Shown: positions 46,327 to 57,836 of the stretch, one piece after another
Layout: each line of letters opens with the position of its first letter
Position numbering within the stretch: position 1 is the stretch's first letter
Assembly: GCF_022601675.1 (NCBI RefSeq)
Contig: NZ_JAKVIL010000002.1
Span: forward strand, 496,001 to 560,000
Direction of reading: 5' to 3'
DNA: 64,000 nt
DNA from: Ancylobacter gelatini
Lineage (GTDB): Bacteria; Pseudomonadota; Alphaproteobacteria; Rhizobiales; Xanthobacteraceae
The notes under the pieces: generated by a model
The model's database searches: none
What the model was told of the DNA's origin: nothing
Seen by the model: the letters and a program-made list of their open reading frames with translations, nothing else
Made by a program: the position numbers and the translations under genes

Positions 46327-47378
46327 AGGTTCTGGTTCTCCGGGACAAGAAGCCCGGTCACTTCAACCAGGCGGAAGGGGTCGCGCTGGCGCTTGGCCGC
46401 CTCGCCCCGATCGAGGTGGCGCGGCTCGACGTGCGGCCGTCCTGGTTCGCCCATGACGATATCCGCAAGCAGATCATGAAGCGCTGGGGCCGCGATGCGC
46501 TGGGCTGGCTGAAATCGATGTACGCCATCGACGCCGACGCGCTGGAGCGGCCGGACGTCATTGTCGGCTCCGGCCGCCCGACCATCGCGGCGGGCATCCT
46601 GCTGAAGCGGGTGTTCGGCGGCATTCCCTTCCTCTACTCCGGCGGCATTGGCGGCTACGACACGCGCGAGGTCAGCCTGATGCTGGTGGCCTCGCCCCGC
46701 GCGGCCGGCAATCCGCGCTCGGCCTATGCGCTGATCCCCTCTGTGATCGACCCTGACGCCTATGCCCCGCCGCGCCCGTTGCTCAGCCTCACCGACCTCA
46801 AGGGCGCGGAGATCGCGCTGCTGATCGGCGGTTCGGCTTATCGCAAGGAATATCCCGCCGGCGAATGGGAGGCGCTGATCCGCCTCGTTGGCGACATTGC
46901 CGCACAGTACGGCGTGCGCTGGCGCGTCTCGACCTCGCGGCGTACGCCCGAGGACGTGCACCAGCGCTTCAAGGCGCTGGCGGAGGCCGGCATCCTCGCG
47001 GAGTTCGTCGACTATCGCACCGCCGGACCGGGCTCGGCGCGGGCGCTGTTCGGCTGCGATGGCGTGGTGGTGACAGAGGATTCGATGAGCATGCTGGCGG
47101 AAGGCATCGCGGCGCGGCGGCCGGTGATCGGCCTGCGCTCGGCCAAGGTGCATGATGGCTATGCCAGCGAGGCGATCGCCTCTTGGGCGGTAGGACCGAG
47201 CCTCGCCATCCTGCCCATGGCAAGCGCGACGCCCGCCCAGTTCGCCGCGACGCTGACCTCGCTGACCCCGGCGCGCGGTGACTGGCGCGACCGGCTGGCG
47301 GCGATCATCGCGCCGGTGCTGGGGCTGGCTCCGCCGGAAGGCTACGTGCTGGAGCAGCCGCACGCCGCCTATCTCTGA
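46323..47378 (+). CDS. ELM1-like (DUF1022) putative glycosyltransferase
   Basis: 351 residues. N-terminal LVLRDKKPGHFNQAEGVALAL, then VIVGSGRPTIAAGILLKR, LLIGGSAYRKEY and VVTEDSMSMLAEGIAARRPVIGL. This is the ELM1 family, named after a plant mitochondrial fission protein but in bacteria placed with nucleoside-diphosphate-sugar glycosyltransferases in LPS loci. GTG start overlapping the previous stop. Its end overlaps the convergent lpsB gene by ten bases. Confidence 0.86.
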   Translation: MKVLVLRDKKPGHFNQAEGVALALGRLAPIEVARLDVRPSWFAHDDIRKQIMKRWGRDALGWLKSMYAIDADALERPDVIVGSGRPTIAAGILLKRVFGGIPFLYSGGIGGYDTREVSLMLVASPRAAGNPRSAYALIPSVIDPDAYAPPRPLLSLTDLKGAEIALLIGGSAYRKEYPAGEWEALIRLVGDIAAQYGVRWRVSTSRRTPEDVHQRFKALAEAGILAEFVDYRTAGPGSARALFGCDGVVVTEDSMSMLAEGIAARRPVIGLRSAKVHDGYASEAIASWAVGPSLAILPMASATPAQFAATLTSLTPARGDWRDRLAAIIAPVLGLAPPEGYVLEQPHAAYL

Positions 47379-48448
47379 GCCGCGCGCCAGACTTCTTCAT
47401 AGACCGCGTTGATGCGTTGCGCCTCGACCTCGATGGCGAAGTCGGTGCGCGTCCGTTGCAGCGAGGCCGCGCTCCATGCCTCGCGAGCGGCCTCGTCCAT
47501 ATCGATGAAGGCGCTCATGGCGGCGCTCATGGCGGGGACATCGCCGGGCGGGATCAGGTTTCCCGTCACGCCCTCCACCACAAGCTCCGGGAAGGCGCCG
47601 ACCGTGGTCGCCACCACCGGTACGCCCGTCGCCATGGCTTCCAGCGGGGTGACGCCGAAGCCCTCCCAGCGCTGCGGCGCGACATAGAGGTCGAGCGCGC
47701 GATACCAGTCCGGCGTCACTGACGTCGCGACCTCGCCGGGGAACAGGATGCGGTCCGCGAGCCCAGAAGCCGCGACGCGCGCCTTCAGGCCCTCAAGGAA
47801 GCCGGTATCCTTGCCGACGGCGCGGCCGAGCACCACACCGCCCCAGCCGGGGCGCGAGGGCAGGGCGGCGATGAGCGCGTCGACGAACACATCCGTGCCC
47901 TTCTGCGCGCGGATGCGGCCGAGACAGCCGATGAGGCGGAGTTCCGGCAGGCCGAGCCGGGCGCGCGCCTGCGCCTTGTCGGCGGGCGGGTGAAACACGG
48001 TGAGGTCGATGCCGTGGTGGATCACGGTCGAGGGCCGTTCGAGATAGGAGGCGGTGGCGGCGGAAGTGGCGATCACCGCGTCCATGCGCGCGATCTGGAA
48101 CTTGGTCCAGCGCGTATGGCGGCGCTGCGAGGCGGAGGTGAAGACCAGCCTCAATTTCATGCGCAACAGGTCGCGCAGGATGAGGCCCGCCAGCATCTCG
48201 ACATTGCGCCGCGCATGCCAGATGCGGGCGGGGCGGCCGGGCGGGGCGCGCCAGAAATGGCGCAGATCGGCGAAGGAGAGGCGCGGCAGGCCGGCGGCGA
48301 GGCCGGGGCCGAGCGCGGCGATGGAAATGTCGCGGGCCTGATACGGCACCACGCGTTCCAGCGTCGCGGTCACGCCCGAGAGGCGGCGCTTGAAATTCGG
48401 CGCGACAGCTTCCAGCCCCGCCGGATCCGGCACCACCTCCCGGTTCAT
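47369..48448 (-). CDS. lpsB: LPS core glycosyltransferase LpsB (LpcC-like, GT4 family)
   Basis: 359 residues. Matches the rhizobial LpsB/LpcC mannosyltransferase pattern: VAPNFKRRLSGVTATLERVV near the N-terminus, RIWHARRNVEMLAGLILRD, FTSASQRRHTRWTKFQIARM, LGRIRAQKGTDVFVDALI and the donor-binding WEGFGVTPLEAMATGVPV. It transfers a sugar (mannose in characterised rhizobial enzymes) from a nucleotide-sugar to the LPS inner core at the inner membrane. Five bases after greA, the same neighbour as in Sinorhizobium meliloti. Confidence 0.87.
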   Translation of the reverse strand: MNREVVPDPAGLEAVAPNFKRRLSGVTATLERVVPYQARDISIAALGPGLAAGLPRLSFADLRHFWRAPPGRPARIWHARRNVEMLAGLILRDLLRMKLRLVFTSASQRRHTRWTKFQIARMDAVIATSAATASYLERPSTVIHHGIDLTVFHPPADKAQARARLGLPELRLIGCLGRIRAQKGTDVFVDALIAALPSRPGWGGVVLGRAVGKDTGFLEGLKARVAASGLADRILFPGEVATSVTPDWYRALDLYVAPQRWEGFGVTPLEAMATGVPVVATTVGAFPELVVEGVTGNLIPPGDVPAMSAAMSAFIDMDEAAREAWSAASLQRTRTDFAIEVEAQRINAVYEEVWRAAQR

Positions 48449-48453
48449 GAGAA

Positions 48454-48927
48454 TCAGACGAACTGAATCGCGGCGATTTCGTAGGAGCGGGCGCCCTTGG
48501 GGGTCACCACTTCCACGGAGGTGCCGAGCTTCTTGCCGATGAGCGCGCGCGCCAACGGCGAGGAGAGCGAGATACGCCCGGCCTTGGCGTCGGCTTCCAT
48601 GTCGCCGACGATCTGCCAGATGCGCTCTTCCTCAGTGTCCTCGTCGATCAGCTTCACCGTGGCGCCGAACTTCACGATATCGCCGGACAGCTTGGAGATA
48701 TCGATGATCTCCGCGCGCGAGAGCTTGTCCTCCAGCTCGGCGATACGGCCCTCATTGAGAGCCTGCTGTTCCTTGGCAGCATGATACTCGGCGTTTTCAG
48801 ACAGGTCGCCATGCGCACGCGCCTCGGAAATGGCGTCAATGATGCGCGGGCGCTCCACCTGCTGGCGCTGCTTCAGTTCCGCTTCGAGGGCGGAGTGCCC
48901 ACCGGCGGTCATCGGGATCTTTTCCAT
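48454..48927 (-). CDS. greA: Transcription elongation factor GreA
   Basis: 157 residues, standard length. N-terminal coiled coil with the acidic tip ([15 protein letters not shown]) that enters the RNA polymerase secondary channel and stimulates cleavage of backtracked RNA, then an FKBP-like C-terminal domain ([17 protein letters not shown]). It lies between carB and lpsB on the minus strand, a conserved rhizobial order. Confidence 0.96.
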   Translation of the reverse strand: MEKIPMTAGGHSALEAELKQRQQVERPRIIDAISEARAHGDLSENAEYHAAKEQQALNEGRIAELEDKLSRAEIIDISKLSGDIVKFGATVKLIDEDTEEERIWQIVGDMEADAKAGRISLSSPLARALIGKKLGTSVEVVTPKGARSYEIAAIQFV

Positions 48928-48955
48928 AGGTCTTTATCGGACCTCCCTTAAAAGC

Positions 48956-49029
48956 AAACGAAGCCCCCGCGAGGGACTTGGCTCCGGCCGTGTGGCCGGA
49001 GACAGGTCTCGCGCGAGGGGCTGCGTTTC
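48956..49029 (-). terminator. Multi-hairpin element between carB and greA
   Basis: The 138-base gap holds nested inverted repeats: outer arms around AAACGAAGCCCC (48956) and GGGGCTGCGTTT (49017-49028), and an inner perfect hairpin CTCCGGCC-GTGT-GGCCGGAG (48982-49001). On the minus strand the structure is followed by TCGTTTGCTTTT. It can act as the carB terminator or as a structured greA leader; I cannot separate the two. Confidence 0.6.
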
Positions 49030-49065
49030 GTCGTTCCCGGTCGCTGGCGTCGCCTTGCGGCGTGC

Positions 49066-52398
<3,333 letters not shown>

Positions 52399-52435
52399 CG
52401 GATCCCGTGCGGCTCGCGCATTGCACCGGGCGCAC

Positions 52436-52463
52436 GAAAAAGGACGCGTGGTCGACGCGTCCT
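52436..52463 (-). terminator. Terminator-type hairpin 40 bases upstream of carB
   Basis: AGGACGCGT pairs perfectly with ACGCGTCCT (9 bp, loop of five), and on the minus strand the stem runs straight into TTTTT. It either ends transcription from the upstream cupin gene or is an attenuator in a carB leader. It sits close to the carB ATG (52398). Confidence 0.8.
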
Positions 52464-52488
52464 GGGTGCACCCGGATCAGTTTGTTGG

Positions 52489-52537
52489 CGGAGGCCTACC
52501 CCGCAATTGGGGGCTTCCCTTAAACCAGATTCCTCCG
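52489..52537. other. Nested inverted repeats upstream of the carB hairpin
   Basis: CGGAGG (52489-52494) pairs with CCTCCG (52532-52537), enclosing CCCC-GCAATT-GGGG (52499-52512). A short palindrome GGGTGCACCC lies at 52464-52473. Together with the hairpin at 52436 the 190-base gap is mostly self-complementary, so a structured leader RNA or small RNA is plausible. No Rfam family recognised. Confidence 0.5.
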
Positions 52538-52587
52538 GGGGGGAAGGGCGGTATGCGATACTGGCCCTGCAAGCCGTGCGGATCGGC

Positions 52588-53085
52588 TCAGCGCATCCAC
52601 AGCCGCGTGAGCGCGCCCGCCGCGCCGCCGACCGGATCGGCGGCCGGAAGGGCGACGCCGGCGATGGTCTGCAGCGCCGCATGCAGGCGGCTCTCGTCGG
52701 GCCGCTCGATCTCGTAATCCTGCCCGGGAGGGTAGGCGCCGATCACCAGAAGGTCGCGGCTGGCGGCGAGCCGCTTGTGCCCGGTGCCGGCCGGCAGCAC
52801 GAGGACGTCGCCGGCGGCAAGGTCGAACACCTCGCCATCCTCGCCGCCGAGCAGCACGCGCGCCGAGCCGCGGGCGATGGCCAGCGTCTCATGGGCGGTG
52901 GAGTGGAAGTGGTGGTAGTCGAAAATCCCGTTGCGCCAGCGGCAATCCCAGCCATTGGCGCCGATATGCGTCTCGATGTCGGTCGGATCGGCGCGCAGCA
53001 CGCGGGAATAGATCAGCACCGGCAGTGAGGGGTTGTTGGGTACCCCTCCGGAGGACGGAAACAGGCGGCACCGGGGCTCGGGCAT
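52588..53085 (-). CDS. Cupin domain-containing protein
   Basis: 165 residues, a single beta-barrel cupin. Metal-ligand motif 1 is HHFHSTAHETLAIARGSARV (~80-100) and motif 2 is GDVLVLPAGTGHKRL (~120-135). Similar small cupins include sugar isomerases and dioxygenases; the activity cannot be assigned. Start at 53085: AAGGAG is correctly spaced for this ATG, while an ATG two codons upstream directly abuts it. It lies between the UdgX gene and carB on the same strand. Confidence 0.83.
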   Translation of the reverse strand: MPEPRCRLFPSSGGVPNNPSLPVLIYSRVLRADPTDIETHIGANGWDCRWRNGIFDYHHFHSTAHETLAIARGSARVLLGGEDGEVFDLAAGDVLVLPAGTGHKRLAASRDLLVIGAYPPGQDYEIERPDESRLHAALQTIAGVALPAADPVGGAAGALTRLWMR

Positions 53086-53140
53086 GAGCATCTCCTTCGC
53101 ATCTTCCCTGACAAACCGCCCGTGCTCCGTTCGGGTTCCC

Positions 53141-54580
53141 TCACCCTGCCGCCCGCTCCGCCGCGGCCTTGAGATCGGCGACGAACTGCGCATAGGCAGC
53201 GTTCTGGGCCGCCGGGTCGGGCAGCCGCAGCAGATAGGAAGGGTGGGTGGTGACATAACCCGGCCGGCCCTCGAATTTCATCGGACCGCGCGCGCGGGTG
53301 ACGGAGACCGGATGGCCGGCGAGCGCCAGAGCCGCGCTGGCCCCCAGCGCCACCACGAGGCGCGGCTGGACGAAATCCAGCTCCTGCTTCAGCCACCAGC
53401 GATAATGCTTCACCTCGCCGGACGTCGGGCTCTGATGCAGCCGCCGCTTGCCGCGCTGGACATATTTGAAATGCTTCACCGCATTGGTGAGGTAGAGCTG
53501 CTCGCGCGACAGCCCGGCCTCGCCCAGCGCTTTCATCAGCAGCCGACCGGCGGGGCCGACAAAGGGCCGGCCTTCCACATCCTCCTGATCGCCGGGCTGC
53601 TCACCCACAAGGGCGAGCGGCGCGCCGGCCGGCCCCTCGCCCAGCACGGCGCGGGTGCCGCCGGTGACGAAGGGCGGCGTGTCGCGCATCAGGCGGTTCA
53701 GCTCTTCCAGCGTGCCGGGGGCCTGTTCGCTCATGGCTTCCACCGCTTTTCTCGGATCGCGCTTGCGCGGCGCGCTCGCTTCTCGCGCGATCATGGCGTC
53801 AACGCGCGAGGCGGCGGATTGGACGAGGCCGGGGATGAGCTTTGCCTCCGGCAGGTTCGCCCAGTATTTCTTCGGCATCTCCTTCGTCATCATCGCGGTG
53901 TTGGTCCGCGCCGGGTTGAAGGTGCTCTCATAATAGGAGAGCCAGCCTTCCTCGAAGCCATCGCCCTCCGGCAAAGCGGGGCGTAACGCCGGCGGGCCGA
54001 TGACGAGGCTGGTGCCATCCCAGCTCAGCGAGCCGTGCGGGGTCAGGATGCTCCAGTCCATGGCTGGAAAGCGCTTCACGAAGAAGCCGGCCACCGCTTC
54101 GACGATGAAATGCTCCGGCTCGAACCAGGCGAGGAAGCGCTCGCGGCCTTGGACCATGCCGGCGGAGCGGAAGCGCACGAAGGCGTGCATCTTGTGGATG
54201 TCCCGCCGCACCGCCTTCGCCATGCGCATCAGGCGGTGCACCAGCGGATCGGCGGGATTGTCGATGAGTGCCCGCTCGTCCTTCACCGTGCGCCAGATCA
54301 GCCGGTAGAGCAGGCCGTGGCGCTCCGGGTCGCCGTGGCAGAGCACCAGACCGATCAACTCGGTCACGGCGCGGGGCAGGGAAAAGGCCGGTGCCGCATG
54401 CGGGGCCATGGGCGGTGCGTCGAACAGGCCGGGAGCGCCGGTCGACCAGATCACCCGCTCCGGCGGCAGGCCCTCCGCAACAAGAGCGCGCACCGCGGCG
54501 CGGAAGCCCGCGGCATCGGCGCCGGGCGACAGGATGACCTCGCGCAGGGCGCCGGCAGGGGAGGCGAAGAGCGCGTCCAT
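53141..54580 (-). CDS. DUF4130-UdgX fusion, uracil-DNA-binding repair protein
   Basis: 479 residues. The N-terminal ~260 residues are the DUF4130/TIGR03915 putative DNA-repair domain (LVLCHGDPERHGLLYRLIW, DIHKMHAFVRFR, MDWSILTPHGSLSWDG). The C-terminal ~210 residues are UdgX, a UDG-superfamily member: motif GEQPGDQEDVEGRPFVGPAG, the insertion KRRLH with H382, and HPSYLLRLP. In characterised UdgX the histidine of this loop (KRRIH) bonds covalently to the abasic sugar after uracil removal. It overlaps the radical SAM gene by one base (TGATG) and forms a two-gene unit with it. Confidence 0.9.
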   Translation of the reverse strand: MDALFASPAGALREVILSPGADAAGFRAAVRALVAEGLPPERVIWSTGAPGLFDAPPMAPHAAPAFSLPRAVTELIGLVLCHGDPERHGLLYRLIWRTVKDERALIDNPADPLVHRLMRMAKAVRRDIHKMHAFVRFRSAGMVQGRERFLAWFEPEHFIVEAVAGFFVKRFPAMDWSILTPHGSLSWDGTSLVIGPPALRPALPEGDGFEEGWLSYYESTFNPARTNTAMMTKEMPKKYWANLPEAKLIPGLVQSAASRVDAMIAREASAPRKRDPRKAVEAMSEQAPGTLEELNRLMRDTPPFVTGGTRAVLGEGPAGAPLALVGEQPGDQEDVEGRPFVGPAGRLLMKALGEAGLSREQLYLTNAVKHFKYVQRGKRRLHQSPTSGEVKHYRWWLKQELDFVQPRLVVALGASAALALAGHPVSVTRARGPMKFEGRPGYVTTHPSYLLRLPDPAAQNAAYAQFVADLKAAAERAAG

Positions 54581-55794
54581 CAGCCGAACAACTCCATCTG
54601 CCGGGGTGCCGGCGCCAGACGCTCGCGCAGATCGGCGCGATCGGTCAGGCGCAGCGGGTGGTGGTCGGCGGTGATGAGGAAGGCACGCGCCCGCTTCACG
54701 CTGGTGGAGAGCCGGCCGATATCGTCGAGCCGCAGCCGGCCAAAACGGCGCGCCTTGAGGATGCGGTCCACCGCCCGCGCTCCGAGCCCCGGCACGCGCA
54801 GCAGCATTTCGCGATCGGCGCTGTTGACGTCGACCGGAAAGCGCTCGCGATGCTTCAGTGCCCAGGCGAGCTTGGGATCGATGTCGAGATCGAGCATGCC
54901 CTCGGTGCCGCCGGCGGCGATTTCCTCGACCGAAAAACCATAATAGCGCAGCAGCCAGTCGGCCTGATACAGCCGGTTCTCCCGGCGCAGCGGCGCGGGC
55001 TTCACCGGCAGCACGCGGCTCGCCTCGGGAATCGGGCTGAACGCGGAATAATAGACCCGCCGCAGTCCATAGCCGCGATAGAGCGTGGCGCTGGTTTCGA
55101 GCACCGTCGCATCCGTCGTCGCGTCGGCACCGACGATCATCTGCGTGCTCTGGCCGGCCGGCGCGAAGCGGCGCTTCTCCTCCCTGGCCTCGGCGATGCG
55201 CTCGGTCATCTGGCCCATGGTTGCACGGATGCGCGGGGCATCCTTCTCCGGCGCCAGCGATTTCAGGCTGGTCTCCGACGCCAGTTCGATGTTCAGCGAC
55301 AGCCTGTCCGCCCACAGCCCGGCCTGTTCGACCAGCCACGGGCTGGCCTCGGGAATGGCCTTCAGATGGATGTAGCCGGCAAAGCCGTGCTCCTCCCGCA
55401 GCGAACGCGCTACCCGCATCATCTGCTCCATCGTGTAATCGGGCGAGCGGATGATGCCGGAGGAGAGGAACAGTCCCTCGATATAGTTGCGCTTGTAGAA
55501 GCCGAGGGTGAGCCGCACCACCTCGTCCACGGAGAAGCGGGCGCGCTCGACATTGGAGGAACGCCGGTTGATGCAATAGGCGCAATCGAACAGGCAGTAA
55601 TTGGTGAGCAGGATCTTCAGCAGCGAAACGCAGCGTCCATCCGGCGTGTAGGAATGGCAGATGCCGGCGCCGGTGGTGGAGCCGATGCCGGTCTTCTTCG
55701 CCGCCCGCCCCGCCGAACCGGAGGAGGCGCAGGAGGCATCATATTTGGCGGCGTCCGCCAGAATGCGCAGCTTGGTCGCGAGGGTGTCGTCCAC
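54580..55794 (-). CDS. Radical SAM protein linked to UdgX (TIGR03916 type)
   Basis: 404 residues. The iron-sulfur cluster motif is CLFDCAYC (CxxxCxxC, about residues 67-74). The radical SAM barrel follows, then a helix-hairpin-helix DNA-binding motif near the C-terminus (ADREMLLRVPGLGARAVDRI). This family is defined by its constant pairing with UDG-type proteins and is predicted to modify or repair DNA; no reaction has been assigned to my knowledge. GTG start with GAGGAG upstream. A LexA-type SOS box lies 17 bases before the start. Confidence 0.9.
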   Translation of the reverse strand: MDDTLATKLRILADAAKYDASCASSGSAGRAAKKTGIGSTTGAGICHSYTPDGRCVSLLKILLTNYCLFDCAYCINRRSSNVERARFSVDEVVRLTLGFYKRNYIEGLFLSSGIIRSPDYTMEQMMRVARSLREEHGFAGYIHLKAIPEASPWLVEQAGLWADRLSLNIELASETSLKSLAPEKDAPRIRATMGQMTERIAEAREEKRRFAPAGQSTQMIVGADATTDATVLETSATLYRGYGLRRVYYSAFSPIPEASRVLPVKPAPLRRENRLYQADWLLRYYGFSVEEIAAGGTEGMLDLDIDPKLAWALKHRERFPVDVNSADREMLLRVPGLGARAVDRILKARRFGRLRLDDIGRLSTSVKRARAFLITADHHPLRLTDRADLRERLAPAPRQMELFG

Positions 55795-55810
55795 GGGAGT
55801 CTCCTCTCGT

Positions 55811-55825
55811 GTTCACTTTATGTTC
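55811..55825 (-). promoter_or_regulatory. LexA (SOS) box of the radical SAM/UdgX unit
   Basis: GTTC-ACTTTAT-GTTC (plus strand; GAAC-N7-GAAC on the transcribed strand) fits the alphaproteobacterial LexA site GTTC-N7-GTTC exactly. A further GTTC follows two bases on. It overlaps the expected promoter/leader 17-31 bases upstream of the GTG start, so LexA would block transcription until DNA damage. Confidence 0.78.
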
Positions 55826-55873
55826 TCGTTCTTCTTCGCGCAATCCGCCGCCTGATACCGGGCGCCGCGCATG

Positions 55874-55906
55874 AAAAAGGCCGGACCTTTAAGGGCCCGG
55901 CCTTTT
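55874..55906 (-). terminator. Rho-independent terminator of carA
   Basis: AAAAGGCCGG pairs with CCGGCCTTTT (10 bp), and the loop contains a further short CCTT/AAGG pairing. On the minus strand TTTTT follows, 20 bases past the carA stop. The A-run and T-run on both sides make it bidirectional in principle. Confidence 0.87.
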
Positions 55907-55926
55907 CAACGCGCAGCGAAGGCGGC

Positions 55927-57117
55927 TCAGGCCGCCTTGTGCTTGGCGATCATCTCGACGAAGCGGTCGAAGAGGTAATGGCTGTCCTGCGGGCCGGGGC
56001 TTGCCTCGGGGTGGTACTGCACCGAGAACACCGGCTTGTCGGAGAGCGCGATGCCGGCATTGGAGCCGTCGAACAGCGAGACATGGGTCTCCTGCGCGCT
56101 GGCCGGCAGGCTGTCGCGGTCGACCGCGAAGCCGTGGTTCATCGAGGTGATCTCGACCTTGCCGGTGGTCATGTCCTTCACCGGGTGATTCGCGCCGTGG
56201 TGGCCCTGGTGCATCTTCATGGTGCGCCCGCCGACCGCGAGGCCGATCATCTGGTGGCCGAGGCAGATGCCGAAGGTCGGCACGCCGGCCTCGATGATGT
56301 CGCGGATCACCGGCACGGCATATTCCCCGGTCGCGGCCGGGTCGCCCGGGCCGTTGGAGAGGAACACGCCGTCGGGCTTCAGCGCGAGAATCTCCTCGGA
56401 TGAGGCGGTGGCCGGCACCACGGTGACCTTGCAGCCGGCGCGGGCCAGCAGCCGCAGGATGTTGCGCTTGATGCCGTAATCCACCGCGACGACGTTATAA
56501 GCGGGCGCCTCCTGCCGGCCATAGCCTTCCGGCCACTGCCAGGGGGTCTCGTCCCAGGTGAAGCGCTGGGCGCTGGTGACCATGGGCACGAGGTCCATGC
56601 CGACGAGGCCGGGCCATTCCGCCGCCTGCTTCTTGAGCGCCGGCAGGTCGAACACGCCATCCGGTGAATGCGCGATCACGGCGTTCGGCATGCCGCCATC
56701 GCGGATCAGCGCCGTCAGCGCGCGGGTGTCGATACCGGAAATGGCGATGATGCCGCGTGCCTTCAGCCACTGGTCGAAATGGCGGGTGGCGCGGTAGTTC
56801 GACGGATCGGTGATTGCCGAATGCAGCACGACGCCGCGCACACCGGAGGCGCCGGCCATCGAGACGGTCTCGACGTCCTCCTCATTGGTGCCGACATTGC
56901 CGATATGGGGGAAGGTGAAGGTGATGATCTGCCCGGCATAGGACGGATCGGTCAGCACTTCCTGATAGCCGGTCATCGCGGTGTTGAAGCACACCTCGCC
57001 GACCGCCTCGCCCGTGGCGCCGAGGCCGAAACCTTCAAGCACCGTGCCGTCCGCGAGCACGAGAAGGGCCGTGGGAAGGGGTTCGGCCCACACATTGTCG
57101 TTGGCGCTGCCGCTCAT
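55927..57117 (-). CDS. carA: Carbamoyl-phosphate synthetase small subunit
   Basis: 396 residues. Glutamine amidotransferase subunit supplying ammonia to CarB. N-terminal domain with VCFNTAMTGYQEVLTDPSYAGQ; C-terminal class I amidotransferase with VAVDYGIKRNILR, SNGPGDP, the nucleophile Cys in FGICLGHQ, and the catalytic His/Glu in VQYHPEASPGP. It diverges from the GatB/YqeY gene and ends in its own terminator, so carA and carB are separate transcription units here. Confidence 0.97.
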   Translation of the reverse strand: MSGSANDNVWAEPLPTALLVLADGTVLEGFGLGATGEAVGEVCFNTAMTGYQEVLTDPSYAGQIITFTFPHIGNVGTNEEDVETVSMAGASGVRGVVLHSAITDPSNYRATRHFDQWLKARGIIAISGIDTRALTALIRDGGMPNAVIAHSPDGVFDLPALKKQAAEWPGLVGMDLVPMVTSAQRFTWDETPWQWPEGYGRQEAPAYNVVAVDYGIKRNILRLLARAGCKVTVVPATASSEEILALKPDGVFLSNGPGDPAATGEYAVPVIRDIIEAGVPTFGICLGHQMIGLAVGGRTMKMHQGHHGANHPVKDMTTGKVEITSMNHGFAVDRDSLPASAQETHVSLFDGSNAGIALSDKPVFSVQYHPEASPGPQDSHYLFDRFVEMIAKHKAA

Positions 57118-57363
57118 GGTCTTGTTCCTTGCGTCTGTGTGGCCTAATTAGTCGGTTGCCGCGCCGGATGCCAGTCCGAAGACCGTGTATCTGCGCCTCA
57201 CGAACCGTATAGCTGCGCGCAGCGCGCGGCTGGAGGGGGCGGAGCGGCGACCCGCCGCGAGGGCGCGGGGCGGAAAACCAGTGGCTTACCAGCGGTGGGA
57301 CGACGCGCGGAACGGGACAGTTCCGCGGTGCGACCGCCGCGAGATCATGCGAAAGAGGCCGAC

Positions 57364-57822
57364 GTGCTGCGGGACGCGATCAATACTTCTCTCAAGGATG
57401 CGATGAAGACGCAGGACAAGCGTCGCCTCGGCACGCTGCGTCTGGTGAACGCCGCGATCAAGGATCGCGATATCGAGGCGCGCGGCCATGGCCGGGATCC
57501 GCTCTCCGACGACGAACTGCTTGGCCTGCTGACCAAGATGATCAAGCAGCGCGAGGAGTCGGCCAAGGTCTATGACGAGGCCGGCCGCACCGACCTCGCC
57601 ACCCAGGAGCGCGAGGAAATCTCGGTCATCCAGGTCTTCCTGCCCAAGCAGATGACGGAAGCCGAATCGCAGGCCGCCATCGCTGCCGTGATCGCCGAAA
57701 TCGACGCGCACGGGCTGAAGGACATGGGCCGCACCATGGCGGCGCTGAAGGAGCGCTATACCGGCGTGATGGACTTCGGCAAGGCCAGCGGCTCGGTTAA
57801 GACCCTGCTCACCGCCGGCTGA
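57364..57822 (+). CDS. GatB/YqeY domain-containing protein
   Basis: 152 residues. YqeY family: MLRDAINTSLKDAMKTQDKR, RLGTLRLVNAAIKDRDIEAR, REEISVIQVFLPKQM and MGRTMAALKERYTG. Related to the tRNA-binding tail of GatB amidotransferase; the role in the stand-alone form is unclear. Conserved between carA and dnaG in alphaproteobacteria. GTG start with GAGG upstream; the 246-base gap before it shows no other gene. Confidence 0.92.
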   Translation: MLRDAINTSLKDAMKTQDKRRLGTLRLVNAAIKDRDIEARGHGRDPLSDDELLGLLTKMIKQREESAKVYDEAGRTDLATQEREEISVIQVFLPKQMTEAESQAAIAAVIAEIDAHGLKDMGRTMAALKERYTGVMDFGKASGSVKTLLTAG

Positions 57823-57836
57823 AACGCTCCCTTCCC

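Noticed and set aside
54583..55585. N-terminal extension of the UdgX frame through the radical SAM gene
   Set aside because: The extension is out-of-frame translation of the radical SAM gene; the UdgX protein starts at the ATG at 54580, coupled to the upstream stop.
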